This document shows positions 35,640 to 45,222 of a DNA stretch of 64,000 nt, piece by piece. This DNA comes from Stomoxys calcitrans (lineage: Eukaryota > Arthropoda > Insecta > Diptera > Muscidae). The stretch lies in the NCBI RefSeq assembly GCF_963082655.1, contig NC_081552.1:95681922-95745921 (forward strand), given 5' to 3'. The notes beneath the pieces were generated by a model, which worked only from the letters and a program-made list of their open reading frames with translations, ran no database searches and was not told the origin of the DNA. A program made the position numbers and the translations under genes. The stretch's first letter is position 1; each line of letters begins with the position of its first letter.

Positions 35640-35701
35640 CAAGTAAAACGTGCTAAGTTCGGCCGGGCCGAATCTTATATACCCTCCACCATCAACCGCA
35701 T
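35640..35701 (-). mobile_element. HINE-A quartet copy 2, left tip (3' end)
   Basis: CAAGTAAAACGTGCTAAG, hairpin and CCTCCACCATCAACCGCAT, interrupted by LINE L3. CCATCAA instead of the common CCATGGA is shared with quartet copies 1, 3 and 4. Confidence 0.85.
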
Positions 35702-37087
35702 ATCACGAACCTCTTTAATTGGATAGTGACGACATCTACTTTCCCTTCTGGCTGGAAATACGCTAAGGTAATACCAATTCCGAAGGATGCGAATGAATAT
35801 AGGCCCATTGCTATTTTACCTTTCCTCTCGAAAGTGTTAGAGCGTCTTCTCCATGATCAAATGAGTAACTTTTTATCGAATAACAATCTCTTGACGGATA
35901 GACAATCGGGTTTCCGCCCGAAACACGGATGCATAAGTGCGCTTCTTGATGTTTCAGAAGACATTCGCTCGAGTCTGGACAAAGGTCATATGGCTTTCCT
36001 ATTACTTCTAGACCATTCTAAAGCTTTTGACGCTGTTAGTCATGAGATATTGCTTTTTAAACTGGAAAATATGTTTAAATTTTCCAGTCCAGCTATTCGC
36101 CTTATGACGTCCTACCTCCACAATCGGCAGCAATCGGTGTACAATGAAGACTGCCTTTCTGATTTCCTGCCTCTAGTGCGGGGAGTACCACAGGGATCTA
36201 TTTTGGGGCCATTGTTGTACTGCATTTATGCAAACGATCTGCCTGAACGATTGCACTTTTGCAGAATACATATGTACGCTGATGATGTGCAGCTCTACGC
36301 CAGCTGTGACTCATCTAAATCTGATGAATGTATAGAAAGGATTAATGGAGATCTCAAGATAGTGCACGATTGGGCTAGGGCCAATGGTCTAAGCATCAAC
36401 TCTCGGAAATCTAAATGTTTGATTGTCCATAAACGCGCCCTAAATCCAGTTGTTAATAATCCACTAGTATTAGGCGGATCTAATATTGAAGTAGTAGAAT
36501 CAGCCAGGAACCTTGGCATTACATTTAATAAACACTTGACGTGGACGAATCATGTTAACATCTCCACCGGTAGAGTATACGGAATGCTGAGGAATCTGTG
36601 GCATTCGCATTTTTTCACTCCTTTTCATATTCGAATGACACTTGCTAAGACCTACCTAATACCTACGCTCTTATATGGTTGCGAACTTTTTGCCAAAACT
36701 GACAGTGCCTCGATGAGAAGATTAAATGTAACATTCAACAATATTGCGAGATATGTTTTTGGGAGAGGAAGACGCGACAGAATATCTGAATTTTCCAGAC
36801 AAATTTTTGGGCTTTCATTGGAAAATCTACTAAGTTTCAGAGTGATTACAATGCTACATAAGATAATTACCATGCAAGCTCCTAGTTATCTTCTTGCTCG
36901 ATTAACTTTTTTCAGTTCTAACCGGGGAAACCGAATCATACAGATACGGCATAATAGACAACTATCTGAGAATCACTTTTTTATCAATTCGATCCGCATT
37001 TGGAACCAACTACCACCAACAATTCAAACTATCAGCAATATACGGCAGTTTAAGTCATTATTACATACTCATTTAAATTCAAACTAA
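35702..37087 (+). CDS. LINE L3 reverse transcriptase, 5'-truncated but open
   Basis: The frame is open from the 5' truncation point to the stop, about 461 codons; the GTG at 35726 is not a real start. RT motifs in order: FPSGWKYAKVIPIPK, YRPIAILPFLSKVLE, QSGFRPKHGCISAL, LLLDHSKAFDAVS (first catalytic Asp), VRGVPQGSILGPLLYCIY, MYADDVQLYA (catalytic pair), GLSINSRKSKCLIV and NLGITFNKHLTW. The C-terminus has IRIWNQLPPTIQ and FKSLLHTHL, typical of CR1/L2-type ORFs. All catalytic Asp are present with no stop or frameshift, so insertion is recent. It lacks endonuclease and N-terminal RT, so independent activity is unlikely. Confidence 0.85.
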   Translation: MTNLFNWIVTTSTFPSGWKYAKVIPIPKDANEYRPIAILPFLSKVLERLLHDQMSNFLSNNNLLTDRQSGFRPKHGCISALLDVSEDIRSSLDKGHMAFLLLLDHSKAFDAVSHEILLFKLENMFKFSSPAIRLMTSYLHNRQQSVYNEDCLSDFLPLVRGVPQGSILGPLLYCIYANDLPERLHFCRIHMYADDVQLYASCDSSKSDECIERINGDLKIVHDWARANGLSINSRKSKCLIVHKRALNPVVNNPLVLGGSNIEVVESARNLGITFNKHLTWTNHVNISTGRVYGMLRNLWHSHFFTPFHIRMTLAKTYLIPTLLYGCELFAKTDSASMRRLNVTFNNIARYVFGRGRRDRISEFSRQIFGLSLENLLSFRVITMLHKIITMQAPSYLLARLTFFSSNRGNRIIQIRHNRQLSENHFFINSIRIWNQLPPTIQTISNIRQFKSLLHTHLNSN

Positions 37088-37356
37088 ATTTTATTAACAT
37101 AATGCAAACCAAATTAAAATTATAGTTGTATGTCTGAAAAATAGATTGTAAATTAATATCACTTATTTGTTTAATCTCTTTTACTCAAAATTTACCTCAT
37201 CATTTCTTTTATACTTTGTTATTATTATTATATTTTACCTTCATTTCAAATCGTGTTGTTAACCAATTATATATTTACCACATTGTACACCAATACTATT
37301 ATATAAGATTCTATCTTTAGTATTGGTAATAATAAATAAAATAAATAAATAAAAAA
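35702..37356 (+). mobile_element. LINE family L3, 5'-truncated, inserted in HINE-A
   Basis: About 1.65 kb that splits a HINE-A. Flanks AACCGCAT (35694-35701) and AATCGCAT (37357-37364) look like an 8-base target duplication with one change. The 3' end is AT-rich with a TAAATAAA-type tail. No endonuclease is present, so the insertion is a 5'-truncated copy. Frame and motifs suggest a CR1/L2/Jockey-group element without RNase H. Confidence 0.85.
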
Positions 37357-38960
37357 AATCGCATTTGTCGAGTTCTTTTCCCGACACCTCTTCTTAGGCA
37401 AAAAAGGATATATTTAAAACGATATCAAGATATGGTCCGGTTCGGACCAAAATTAAATTATATGTTAGAGACCTGTGTAAAATTTCAGCCAATTCGTATA
37501 AGAATTGCGCCCATTGGGGCTCACGAAGTAAAATAGAGAGAACGATTTATATGGGATCTGTATCAGGCTATAGACCGATTCAGACCATAATAAACACGTT
37601 AGTTGATGGTCATGAGAGAATCCGTCGTACAAAATTTCGGGCAATTCGGATAATAAATGCGACTTCTAGAGGCTCAAGAAGTCAAGATCTTAGATCGGTT
37701 TATATGACAGCTATATCAGGTTATGAACCGATTTGAACCTTATTTTGACACAGTTGTTGAAAGTAAAAATAAAATACGTCATGCAAAATTTCAGCTAAAT
37801 CTGATAGGAATTGCGCCCTCTAGAAGCTCAAGAAGTCAAATCCCCAGATCTGTTTATATCACAGCTATATCAGGTTAAGGACCGATTTCAACCATACTTG
37901 GCACAGTTGTTGGATATCATAACGAAATACTTCGTGCAAAAATTCATTCAAATCGGATAAGAATTGTGCCCTATAGAGACTCAAGAAGTCAAGACCCAAG
38001 ATCGGTTTATATGGCAGCTATATCAGGTTATGGACCGATTTAAACCATACTTGGCATAGTTGTTGGGTATCATAACAAAACACGTCGTGCGAAATTCCAT
38101 TCCATTCGGATAAGAATTGCGCCCCCTAGAGGCTCAAGAAGTCAAGACCCAAGATCGGTTTATATGGCAGCTATATCAGGTTATGGACCGATTTGAACCA
38201 TACTTGGCACAGTTGTTGGATATAATAACAAAACACGTCGTGCAAAATTTCATTCCAATCGGATAAGAATTGCGCACTCTAGAGGCTCAAGAAGTCAAGA
38301 CCCTAGATCGGTTTATATGGCAGCTATATCAGGTTATGGACCGATTCGAACCATACTTGGTACAGTTGTTGGATATCATAACAAAACACGTCGCGCAAAA
38401 TTTCATTCTAATCGGATAAGAATTGCGCACGCTAGAGGCTCAAGAAGTCAAGACCCAAGATCGGTTTATATGGCAGCTATATCAGGTTATGAACCGATTT
38501 GAACTATACTTGGCACAGTTCTTGGATATCATAGCAAAACACGTCGTGCAAAATTTCATTCCAATCGGATAAGAATTGTCCACTCTAGAGGCTCAAGAAG
38601 TCAAGACCCAAGATCGGTTTATATGGCAGCTATATCAAAACATGGACCGATATGGCCCATTTGCAATACCAACCGACCTACACTAATAAGATAATAATAA
38701 TAATAATAAGTATTTGTGCAAAATTTCAAGAGGCTAGCTTTACTCCTTCGGAAGTTAGCGTGCTTTCGACAGACAGACGGACGGACGGACGGACGGACGG
38801 GCGGACGGACGGACAGACGGACGGACATGGCTAGATCGACATAAAATGTCACAACGATCAAGAATATATATACTTTATGGGGTCCCAGACGAATATTTCG
38901 AGTAGTTACAAACAGAATGACGAAATTAGTATACCCCCCATCTTATGGTGGAGGGTATAA
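37357..38960 (-). mobile_element. HINE-A quartet copy 2, main part
   Basis: Resumes at TCGCATTTGTCGAGTTC, shows the ~22-base deletion before AAAACGATATCAAG, the quartet diagnostic units, then the (GGAC)n array and 5' end. Near 38690-38710 there is an extra (AATAAT)n run inside ACTAATAAG-AAGTATTTGTG that the other copies lack. Confidence 0.9.
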
Positions 38961-39235
38961 AAACGCGCGGAAATGTTCACGATTTAATTCCATTTTTTGA
39001 GCGAAATGAATGTTTTTAGTTACTGTAAACAACACAAATAGCGCTCGTATCTCAAAACGTTCTGAGTACGTATAACTTCAAAAATGTCAAGCTTTACGAT
39101 AGAGCTGTTAGTTAGCAGATTGTAACACAATGATTGTCTAATCCTGAAATAAAAAAGTCAACCCTCGTTCTATGTTTTTGAAGAGGGACTTTCAAACTGT
39201 TCGGAAACTGATATTATTCAAATAACGGGTGCAAG

Positions 39236-40040
39236 TTTTTAATATTTGTATACCCTTCACCACTGCTATGATACAGAGAAGAGACATAGAACCATTAATA
39301 AGCATACCGATCGACTCAGAGCGGCTTTCTGATTCGATTTAGGTTTCTCCGTGAGTCTGTCTGTTCATCCGTCTGTCTGTCCATCCGTCCGTCTGTCTGT
39401 CCATCCGTCCGTCTGTCTGTCCATCCGTCCGTCTGTCTGTCCATCCGTCTATCTTTCCGTCCATGTTAATTTGTGTAAAAAATTCAGCCCGCAATTTTCA
39501 TCCTAACGTCTTCAAATTTGACACAGGCATCTTTTTTGGCCTTGAAATCAGAAAAAAATTTTCAGATTTGAATATAGCTCCAATGTATATATTCGTCCAA
39601 TTTGGACGAATAATATCGTCGTTTGTCAAATGATTCTCACATAATTTTGCGCGAAGGTTTCTCATATGACTCTCGACAGTATTGGTAAATTTGATAGATC
39701 GCTTCAGATTTAGATATAGCGCCTATATACGTATCGCCCGATTTTCACTTAAAATTTTTCACAAGGATTATCTCTCGACTTCCGGCACTGCTGTTGAATT
39801 TCAAAGAAGTCAATTCAGATTAAGATATAGGTCTTCTATACATGTGTCTCCCGATTTTCACTTTTGGGTCCTTTGCACACATTTATCAAACAAGCATTTC
39901 AAAATTTTCTGCAACAATTTTCTCTAATACTTCTAAAATATGTACGTAATAAGGTCAAAACTCTACATATTAAATTAAAATAGAATTTAATTTCGACTAA
40001 TTAGCTTGCATACGCAATGCCGTGAAGGGTATCAAAAGGT
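39236..40040 (+). mobile_element. HINE-C, diverged HINE-like element
   Basis: A 5' end GTATACCCTTCACCACTGC, a 20-base minisatellite in the place of the (GTCC)n array, diverged units (TTTCAGATTTGAATATAGC, TCAGATTTAGATATAGCG) and a final GCCGTGAAGGGTATCA that mirrors the start. No TTCGGCC hairpin is visible. The layout and the TATACCC/GGGTAT pairing support a distant HINE. Confidence 0.55.
39355..39465 (+). repeat. 20-bp minisatellite in HINE-C
   Basis: The unit GTCTGTCTGTCCATCCGTCC is repeated about four to five times with little change. It corresponds to the simple (GTCC)n array in HINE-A but has a higher-order 20-base period. Confidence 0.85.
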
Positions 40041-40076
40041 CATCTTGGTCAGAATTCATCTTTACCCGTTAAATAC

Positions 40077-40098
40077 AAAAAAAAAAAAAAAAAAAAAA
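40077..40098 (+). repeat. Poly(A) run of 22
   Basis: Uninterrupted A run immediately left of a deleted HINE-B copy. It could be a tail of an unseen retroelement or simple sequence. Confidence 0.8.
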
Positions 40099-40525
40099 GC
40101 ATTAAGTTCGGCTGGCCCGAACTTTGGATACCCACCACATCGGGTAAATATGTAAACGATCTTTCGTCAAAATTTGGTGAAAAATGCATACCTTATGCCC
40201 CATAGCAGCTATATCGAAATATGTTCCGATTTGCACCAAATACTAATAAGTACAAGTCATTGTTCAATTGTGTATAACAAAATAAACTGATCTGACTATA
40301 TACGACACGGATGTCGAAAAGCCTAACATAAGTCTCTGTGTCAAATTAAAGTGAAATCGGATTACAAATGCGCCTTTTATTTGGCCAAGACTTTAAATCG
40401 AGGTATCGGTCTATATGGCAGCTATATTCAAATCAGTACCGATCGGGGCCATATTAAAGAAGGATGTCGAAGGGCCTAACACAACTCACTGTCCCAAATT
40501 TCGGCGACATCGGTGGTGGGTATAA
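40099..40525 (-). mobile_element. HINE-B copy with large internal deletion
   Basis: Has the 3' block (AAGTTCGGCTGGCCCGAAC, GGATACCCACCACATCGGG), two units and then jumps from CGGCGACATCGG straight to the last bases of the 5' end GGTGGTGGGTATAA. The array, core and most units are missing, giving a ~430-base mini-element. Confidence 0.75.
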
Positions 40526-40684
40526 AAAAATGAGAAGTGAAATTTTCGTAAAAGAAGATTTTTTTTTCTGAGAGACAAGATTTTAATAGTATTTTTCCAA
40601 AAACAAACTTTCAATGAAATTTGTTTTTAATACAAAATTTCTATGAAAGATTAACTAACGAATATCGATTAAAAGTTTTCCCGT

Positions 40685-41960
40685 AGTATAGGGGGTATAT
40701 TCATTAGTCATCCGATTGCAACACATCGAAATATCAATTTGCGACCCTAAAAAGTATATATATTTCGGATCGTCGTAAAATTCTAAGACCATTTATCGAT
40801 GTCCGTGTGTCTGAGCGTCTGTCCGTCCGTCTGTTTTAATCACTCTACAGTCTTCAAAAATTGAGATATTTCGTTGAAATTTGGCACAGATACTTCTTTT
40901 TGATGCACGCTGGTTAAGTTCTTGAACGGGCCAAATCGGACCATATTTGGATACAGCTTCTATATAGACTATAGATATCTATAGATCTGCCAATGAGGCG
41001 CCTAATGATTTAGATATAGCTGCCATATATACCGATCTCCCGATAAAAGGCCTGAAGCCCATAAAAGCTTTATTTTTTACCCAATTTCGCTGGAATTAGA
41101 TATAGTGGGTTATTTTAAGCCTCCCGGCATCTGACCCAAAATATTGTCCAGATTGGACTATATTTAGATACAGCTGTCATATAGACCGATCTGCCGATAA
41201 CGGGTCTGAAGCCCATAAAAGCTTTATTTATTACCCGATTTTGCTGAAATTTGAAACAGTGAGTTACTTTAATCCTCCCAACATCTAACCCCAATATGGA
41301 TTGGATCCGACTATATTTAGATATATAACTATCATATATTCCGATTTCCCGATGAATGAAGGGTCTGAAGCCCATAAAAGCTTTCTTTATTACCCGATTT
41401 CAATTAAATTTGAAAAAGTGAGTTGTTTTGAGCCTCCCGATATCCGACGTAAATATGGTATAGATCGGACTGTATTTAGAAGTAGCTGTCATATTGATCG
41501 ATATTCTGATTAAGGGTCTGAAGCTCACAAAAGCTTTATTTATTACCCGATTTCGTTGAAACTTGAAATAGTGAGTTCTTTTAAGTCTCCAGACATCCGA
41601 CCCAAATATGAGTTAGATCAGACTATATAGATATAGCTGTCATATAGACCGATCTTCCAATTTAGGGTATTAATCCCATAAAAAGCAGATTTATTGTCTG
41701 AAATGTTACTTGCATATGAGTTCTCGGGACCTGAATAAAATATGATCGAGACCAGCCCCTATTAAGATACCATACGGATATAGTTGTGGAGGTATAATAA
41801 AATAGGATGATAATTATATCCATGTTTAATTTGGTCCAGATGGGTCCAGATTTGGTTATAAGTGCCTATATATAGCGTATTTATTATCCGATTTCGTTGA
41901 AATTTTACTCAGTGACTTGTGACAGGCTTTTCGAGGCCCAGCCGAACTTAATTTGTTTTT
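40685..41960 (+). mobile_element. HINE-B-like older copy
   Basis: 5' region GGGGGTATATTCATTAGTCA, core AAAGTATATATATTTCGGAT, short GTCTGTCCGTCCGTCTG array, then units in which GCCCATAAAAGCTTTATTT recurs at 41057, 41211 and 41370 (153-159 apart). The 3' end GGCCCAGCCGAACTTAA has a worn hairpin and TTTG in place of CTTG. Confidence 0.75.
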
Positions 41961-42075
41961 TTAATATTGATAAATAAATACAATATTTAGCATTTCGATG
42001 GAATGCATTTTCAATGTACGATATATCTAAATGAGAAACAAAATACAGAATATCGATAAATCTTAGATCTATATA

Positions 42076-42307
42076 CAGGGTGGCTGATGAAAGCCGCTAC
42101 CAAAAAAAAATGTAATAACTTTTTTTCTATTTAATAATAATAATTTAATAATTAATTTAATTAATTAATTAATTAATTTAATTAATAATAATTTAATAAT
42201 TAATTTAATAATTTAATTTAACATGAATAAAAGAAAAATGTATTCCATACACCGAAAAAAAAATGTAGCAATATTCATCATTGTAGCAATATTCATCAGC
42301 CACCCTG
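42076..42307. mobile_element. MITE with CAGGGTGGCTGATGAA terminal repeats
   Basis: Inverted ends CAGGGTGGCTGATGAA and TTCATCAGCCACCCTG are perfect over 16 bases and flanked by TA on both sides. The interior is AT-rich (TTAATTAATTAATTAATT) and non-coding. Near the right end TGTAGCAATATTCATCA occurs twice in tandem. TA target and CAGGG ends suggest a Tc1/mariner-type MITE. Confidence 0.8.
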
Positions 42308-42354
42308 TATATAAAATTTAATTTGTGTTTGTTTGTTTGTGGTTGAACCGATTT

Positions 42355-44031
42355 TTATACCCTCCACCATAAGATGGGGGGTATACTAATTTCGTCATTC
42401 TGTTTGTAACTACTCGAAATATTCGTCTGGGACCCCATAAAGTATATATATTCTTGATCGTTGTGACATTTTATGTCGATCTAGCCATGTCCGTCCGTCT
42501 GTCCGTCCGTCCGTCCGTCCGTCCGTCCGTCCGTCCGTCCGTCCGTCCGTCCGTCCGTCCGTCCGTCCGTCCGTCTGTCTGTCGAAAGCACGCTAACTTC
42601 CGAAGGAGTAAAGCTAGCCTCTTGAAATTTTGCACAAATACTTCTTATTAGTGTAGGTCGGTTGGTATTGCAAATGGGCCATATCGGTCCATGTTTTGAT
42701 ATAGCTGCCATATAAACCGATCTTGGGTCTTGACTTCTTGAGCCTCTAGAGTGGACAATTCTTATCCGATTGGAATGAAATTTTGCACGACGTGTTTTGC
42801 TATGATATCCAAGAACTGTGCCAAGTATAGTTCAAATCGGTTCATAACCTGATATAGCTGCCATATAAACCGATCTTGGGTCTTGACTTCTTGAGCCTCT
42901 AGCGTGCGCAATTCTTATCCGATTAGAATGAAATTTTGCGCGACGTGTTTTGTTATGATATCCAACAACTGTACCAAGTATGGTTCGAATCGGTCCATAA
43001 CCTGATATAGCTGCCATATAAACCGATCTAGGGTCTTGACTTCTTGAGCCTCTAGAGTGCGCAATTCTTATCCGATTGGAATGAAATTTTGCACGACGTG
43101 TTTTGTTATTATATCCAACAACTGTGCCAAGTATGGTTCAAATCGGTCCATAACCTGATATAGCTGCCATATAAACCGATCTTGGGTCTTGACTTCTTGA
43201 GCCTCTAGGGGGCGCAATTCTTATCCGAATGGAATGGAATTCCGCACGACGTGTTTTGTTATGATACCCAACAACTATGCCAAGTATGGTTTAAATCGGT
43301 CCATAACCTGATATAGCTGCCATATAAACCGATCTTGGGTCTTGACTTCTTGAGTCTCTATAGGGCACAATTCTTATCCGATTTGAATGAATTTTTGCAC
43401 GAAGTATTTCGTTATGATATCCAACAACTGTGCCAAGTATGGTTGAAATCGGTCCTTAACCTGATATAGCTGTGATATAAACAGATCTGGGGATTTGACT
43501 TCTTGAGCTTCTAGAGGGCGCAATTCCTATCAGATTTAGCTGAAATTTTGCATGACGTATTTTATTTTTACTTTCAACAACTGTGTCAAAATAAGGTTCA
43601 AATCGGTTCATAACCTGATATAGCTGTCATATAAACCGATCTAAGATCTTGACTTCTTGAGCCTCTAGAAGTCGCATTTATTATCCGAATTGCCCGAAAT
43701 TTTGTACGACGGATTCTCTCATGACCATCAACTAACGTGTTTATTATGGTCTGAATCGGTCTATAGCCTGATACAGATCCCATATAAATCGTTCTCTCTA
43801 TTTTACTTCGTGAGCCCCAATGGGCGCAATTCTTATACGAATTGGCTGAAATTTTACACAGGTCTCTAACATATAATTTAATTTTGGTCCGAACCGGACC
43901 ATATCTTGATATCGTTTTAAATATATCCTTTTTTGCCTAAGAAGAGGTGTCGGGAAAAGAACTCGACAAATGCGATTGATGGTGGAGGGTATATAAGATT
44001 CGGCCCGGCCGAACTTAGCACGTTTTACTTG
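42355..44031 (+). mobile_element. HINE-A, copy 3 of the near-identical quartet
   Basis: Nearly the same as 24294-25954 through every unit; by eye only rare substitutions appear, for example AATTCCGCACG here against AATTTCGCACG there. The (GTCC)n array is longer, about 18 uninterrupted units (42500-42573). Both termini are intact. Confidence 0.9.
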
Positions 44032-44039
44032 TTTTTTTT

Positions 44040-44257
44040 CAAATTTTCACAAATTGTGGGGAGTGGTCTGGAAGGAGCAATAGTCTACATATTTTTTTGA
44101 TATCCCTTACTATAAAAGTACCACCCAAAAATGCAAATTTGATATCAAAAGTTGGATCCAAGAAACTGGGGGCTGCCACGACCCCAAAACCCCACAAAAA
44201 TAGGTTTATTGGACGATAATGACAATATGGGACTCGAATGAAAGGTATTCGGGAGTA
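44040..44257 (+). repeat. ~130-bp repeat family (GGACTCAAATGAAAGG type), left block
   Basis: Includes GGGACTCGAATGAAAGGTAT and TAGGTTTATTGGACGATAAT, phrases that recur at 44695, 46761, 46890 and, worn, at 47017 and 47152. It is interrupted by a SINE and resumes after it. The nature of the family is not known to me. Confidence 0.6.
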
Positions 44258-44578
44258 AAAATTGCAAATTGCAAATTTTGCCCATGAACATTCCACTAAG
44301 GAACAGGGGCAAACTTCTCACATATCAATGAATGCAGTTAGATTCAAGTTTTAAGCTCAATGATAAGGGGCCCCCTTTTTATAGCCGAGTCCGAACGGCG
44401 TGCCACAGTGCGACACCTCCTTGGAGAGAAGTTTTACATGGCATAGTACCTCACAAATGTTGCCAGCATTAGGAGGGGAAAACCACCGTTGAAAATTTTT
44501 TCTGATGGTCTCGCCAGGATTCGAACCCAGGCATTCAGCGTCATAGGCGGACATGATAACCTCTTCGCTACGGTGGCC
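44258..44578 (-). mobile_element. tRNA-derived SINE
   Basis: On the minus strand the element starts GGCCACCGTAGCGAAGAGG (A-box-like region) and has GGGTTCGAATCC (B box), then a non-tRNA body including GGTTTTCCCCTCCTAATGCT and ACTCGGCTATAAAAAGG, and an A/T-rich end. Flanks TCGGGAGTA (44249-44257) and TCGGGAGCA (44579-44587) form a 9-base target duplication with one mismatch. It would be transcribed by Pol III and mobilised by a LINE; no partner LINE is identified. Confidence 0.85.
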
Positions 44579-44745
44579 TCGGGAGCAGATATCGCATAAG
44601 GTCAGGAAGGAAGTATAGGTTTTATAGTTTCTTGATATCGAAAGGGGGCGGACCTTACCCCAAAAGTACGACTAAAAAATAATCGTTACAATATCTGGAC
44701 TCAAATGAAAGGTATTCAGGAGTAGAATACGAATTTTATATAAAA
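44579..44745 (+). repeat. ~130-bp repeat family, middle block
   Basis: Continues the unit broken by the SINE (GGGAGCAGATATCGCATAAG) and starts another with GGACTCAAATGAAAGG and AGTAGAATACGAATTTTATA. It ends where the HINE-A pair starts and resumes at 46681. Confidence 0.6.
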
Positions 44746-45222
44746 CAAGTAAAAGCGTGCTAAGTTCGGCCGTGGCGAATCTTATATACCCTCCACCATG
44801 GATCGCATTTGTCGAGTTGTTTTCCCGGCATCTCTTCTTAGGCTAAAAAGGATATAAGAAAAGAGTTGCTCTGCTATTAGAGCGATATCAAGATATGGTT
44901 CGGACCACAATTAAATTATATGTTGGAGACCTGTGTAAAATTTCAACCAATTCGTATAAGAATTGCGCCCATTGCGGCTCACGAAGTAAAATAGAGAGAA
45001 CGATTTATATGGGATCTGTATCGGGCTATAGACCGATTCAGAACATAATAAACACGTTTGTTGATGGTCATGAGAGGATCCGTCGTACAAAAGTTCAGGC
45101 ATATCGGATAATAATTGCGATCTCTAGGGGTCAAGAAGTCAAGATCCCAGATCGGTTTATATGGCAGCTATATCAGGTTATGAACCGATTTGAACCTTAT
45201 TTGAGACAGTTGTTGAAAGTAA
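44746..45222 (-). mobile_element. HINE-A, older host copy, 3' half
   Basis: 3' end with a damaged hairpin (TTCGGCCGTGGCGAA), the 3' block and two units up to GTTGTTGAAAGTAA, where the 3' terminus of another HINE-A begins. Its own 5' half may be the divergent stretch 46400-46680. Confidence 0.8.

Noticed and set aside
44520..44578. Possible tRNA gene (GGGTTCGAATCC with an A-box-like start)
   Set aside because: The cloverleaf is imperfect, a long non-tRNA body follows and a target duplication flanks the unit, so it is a SINE.
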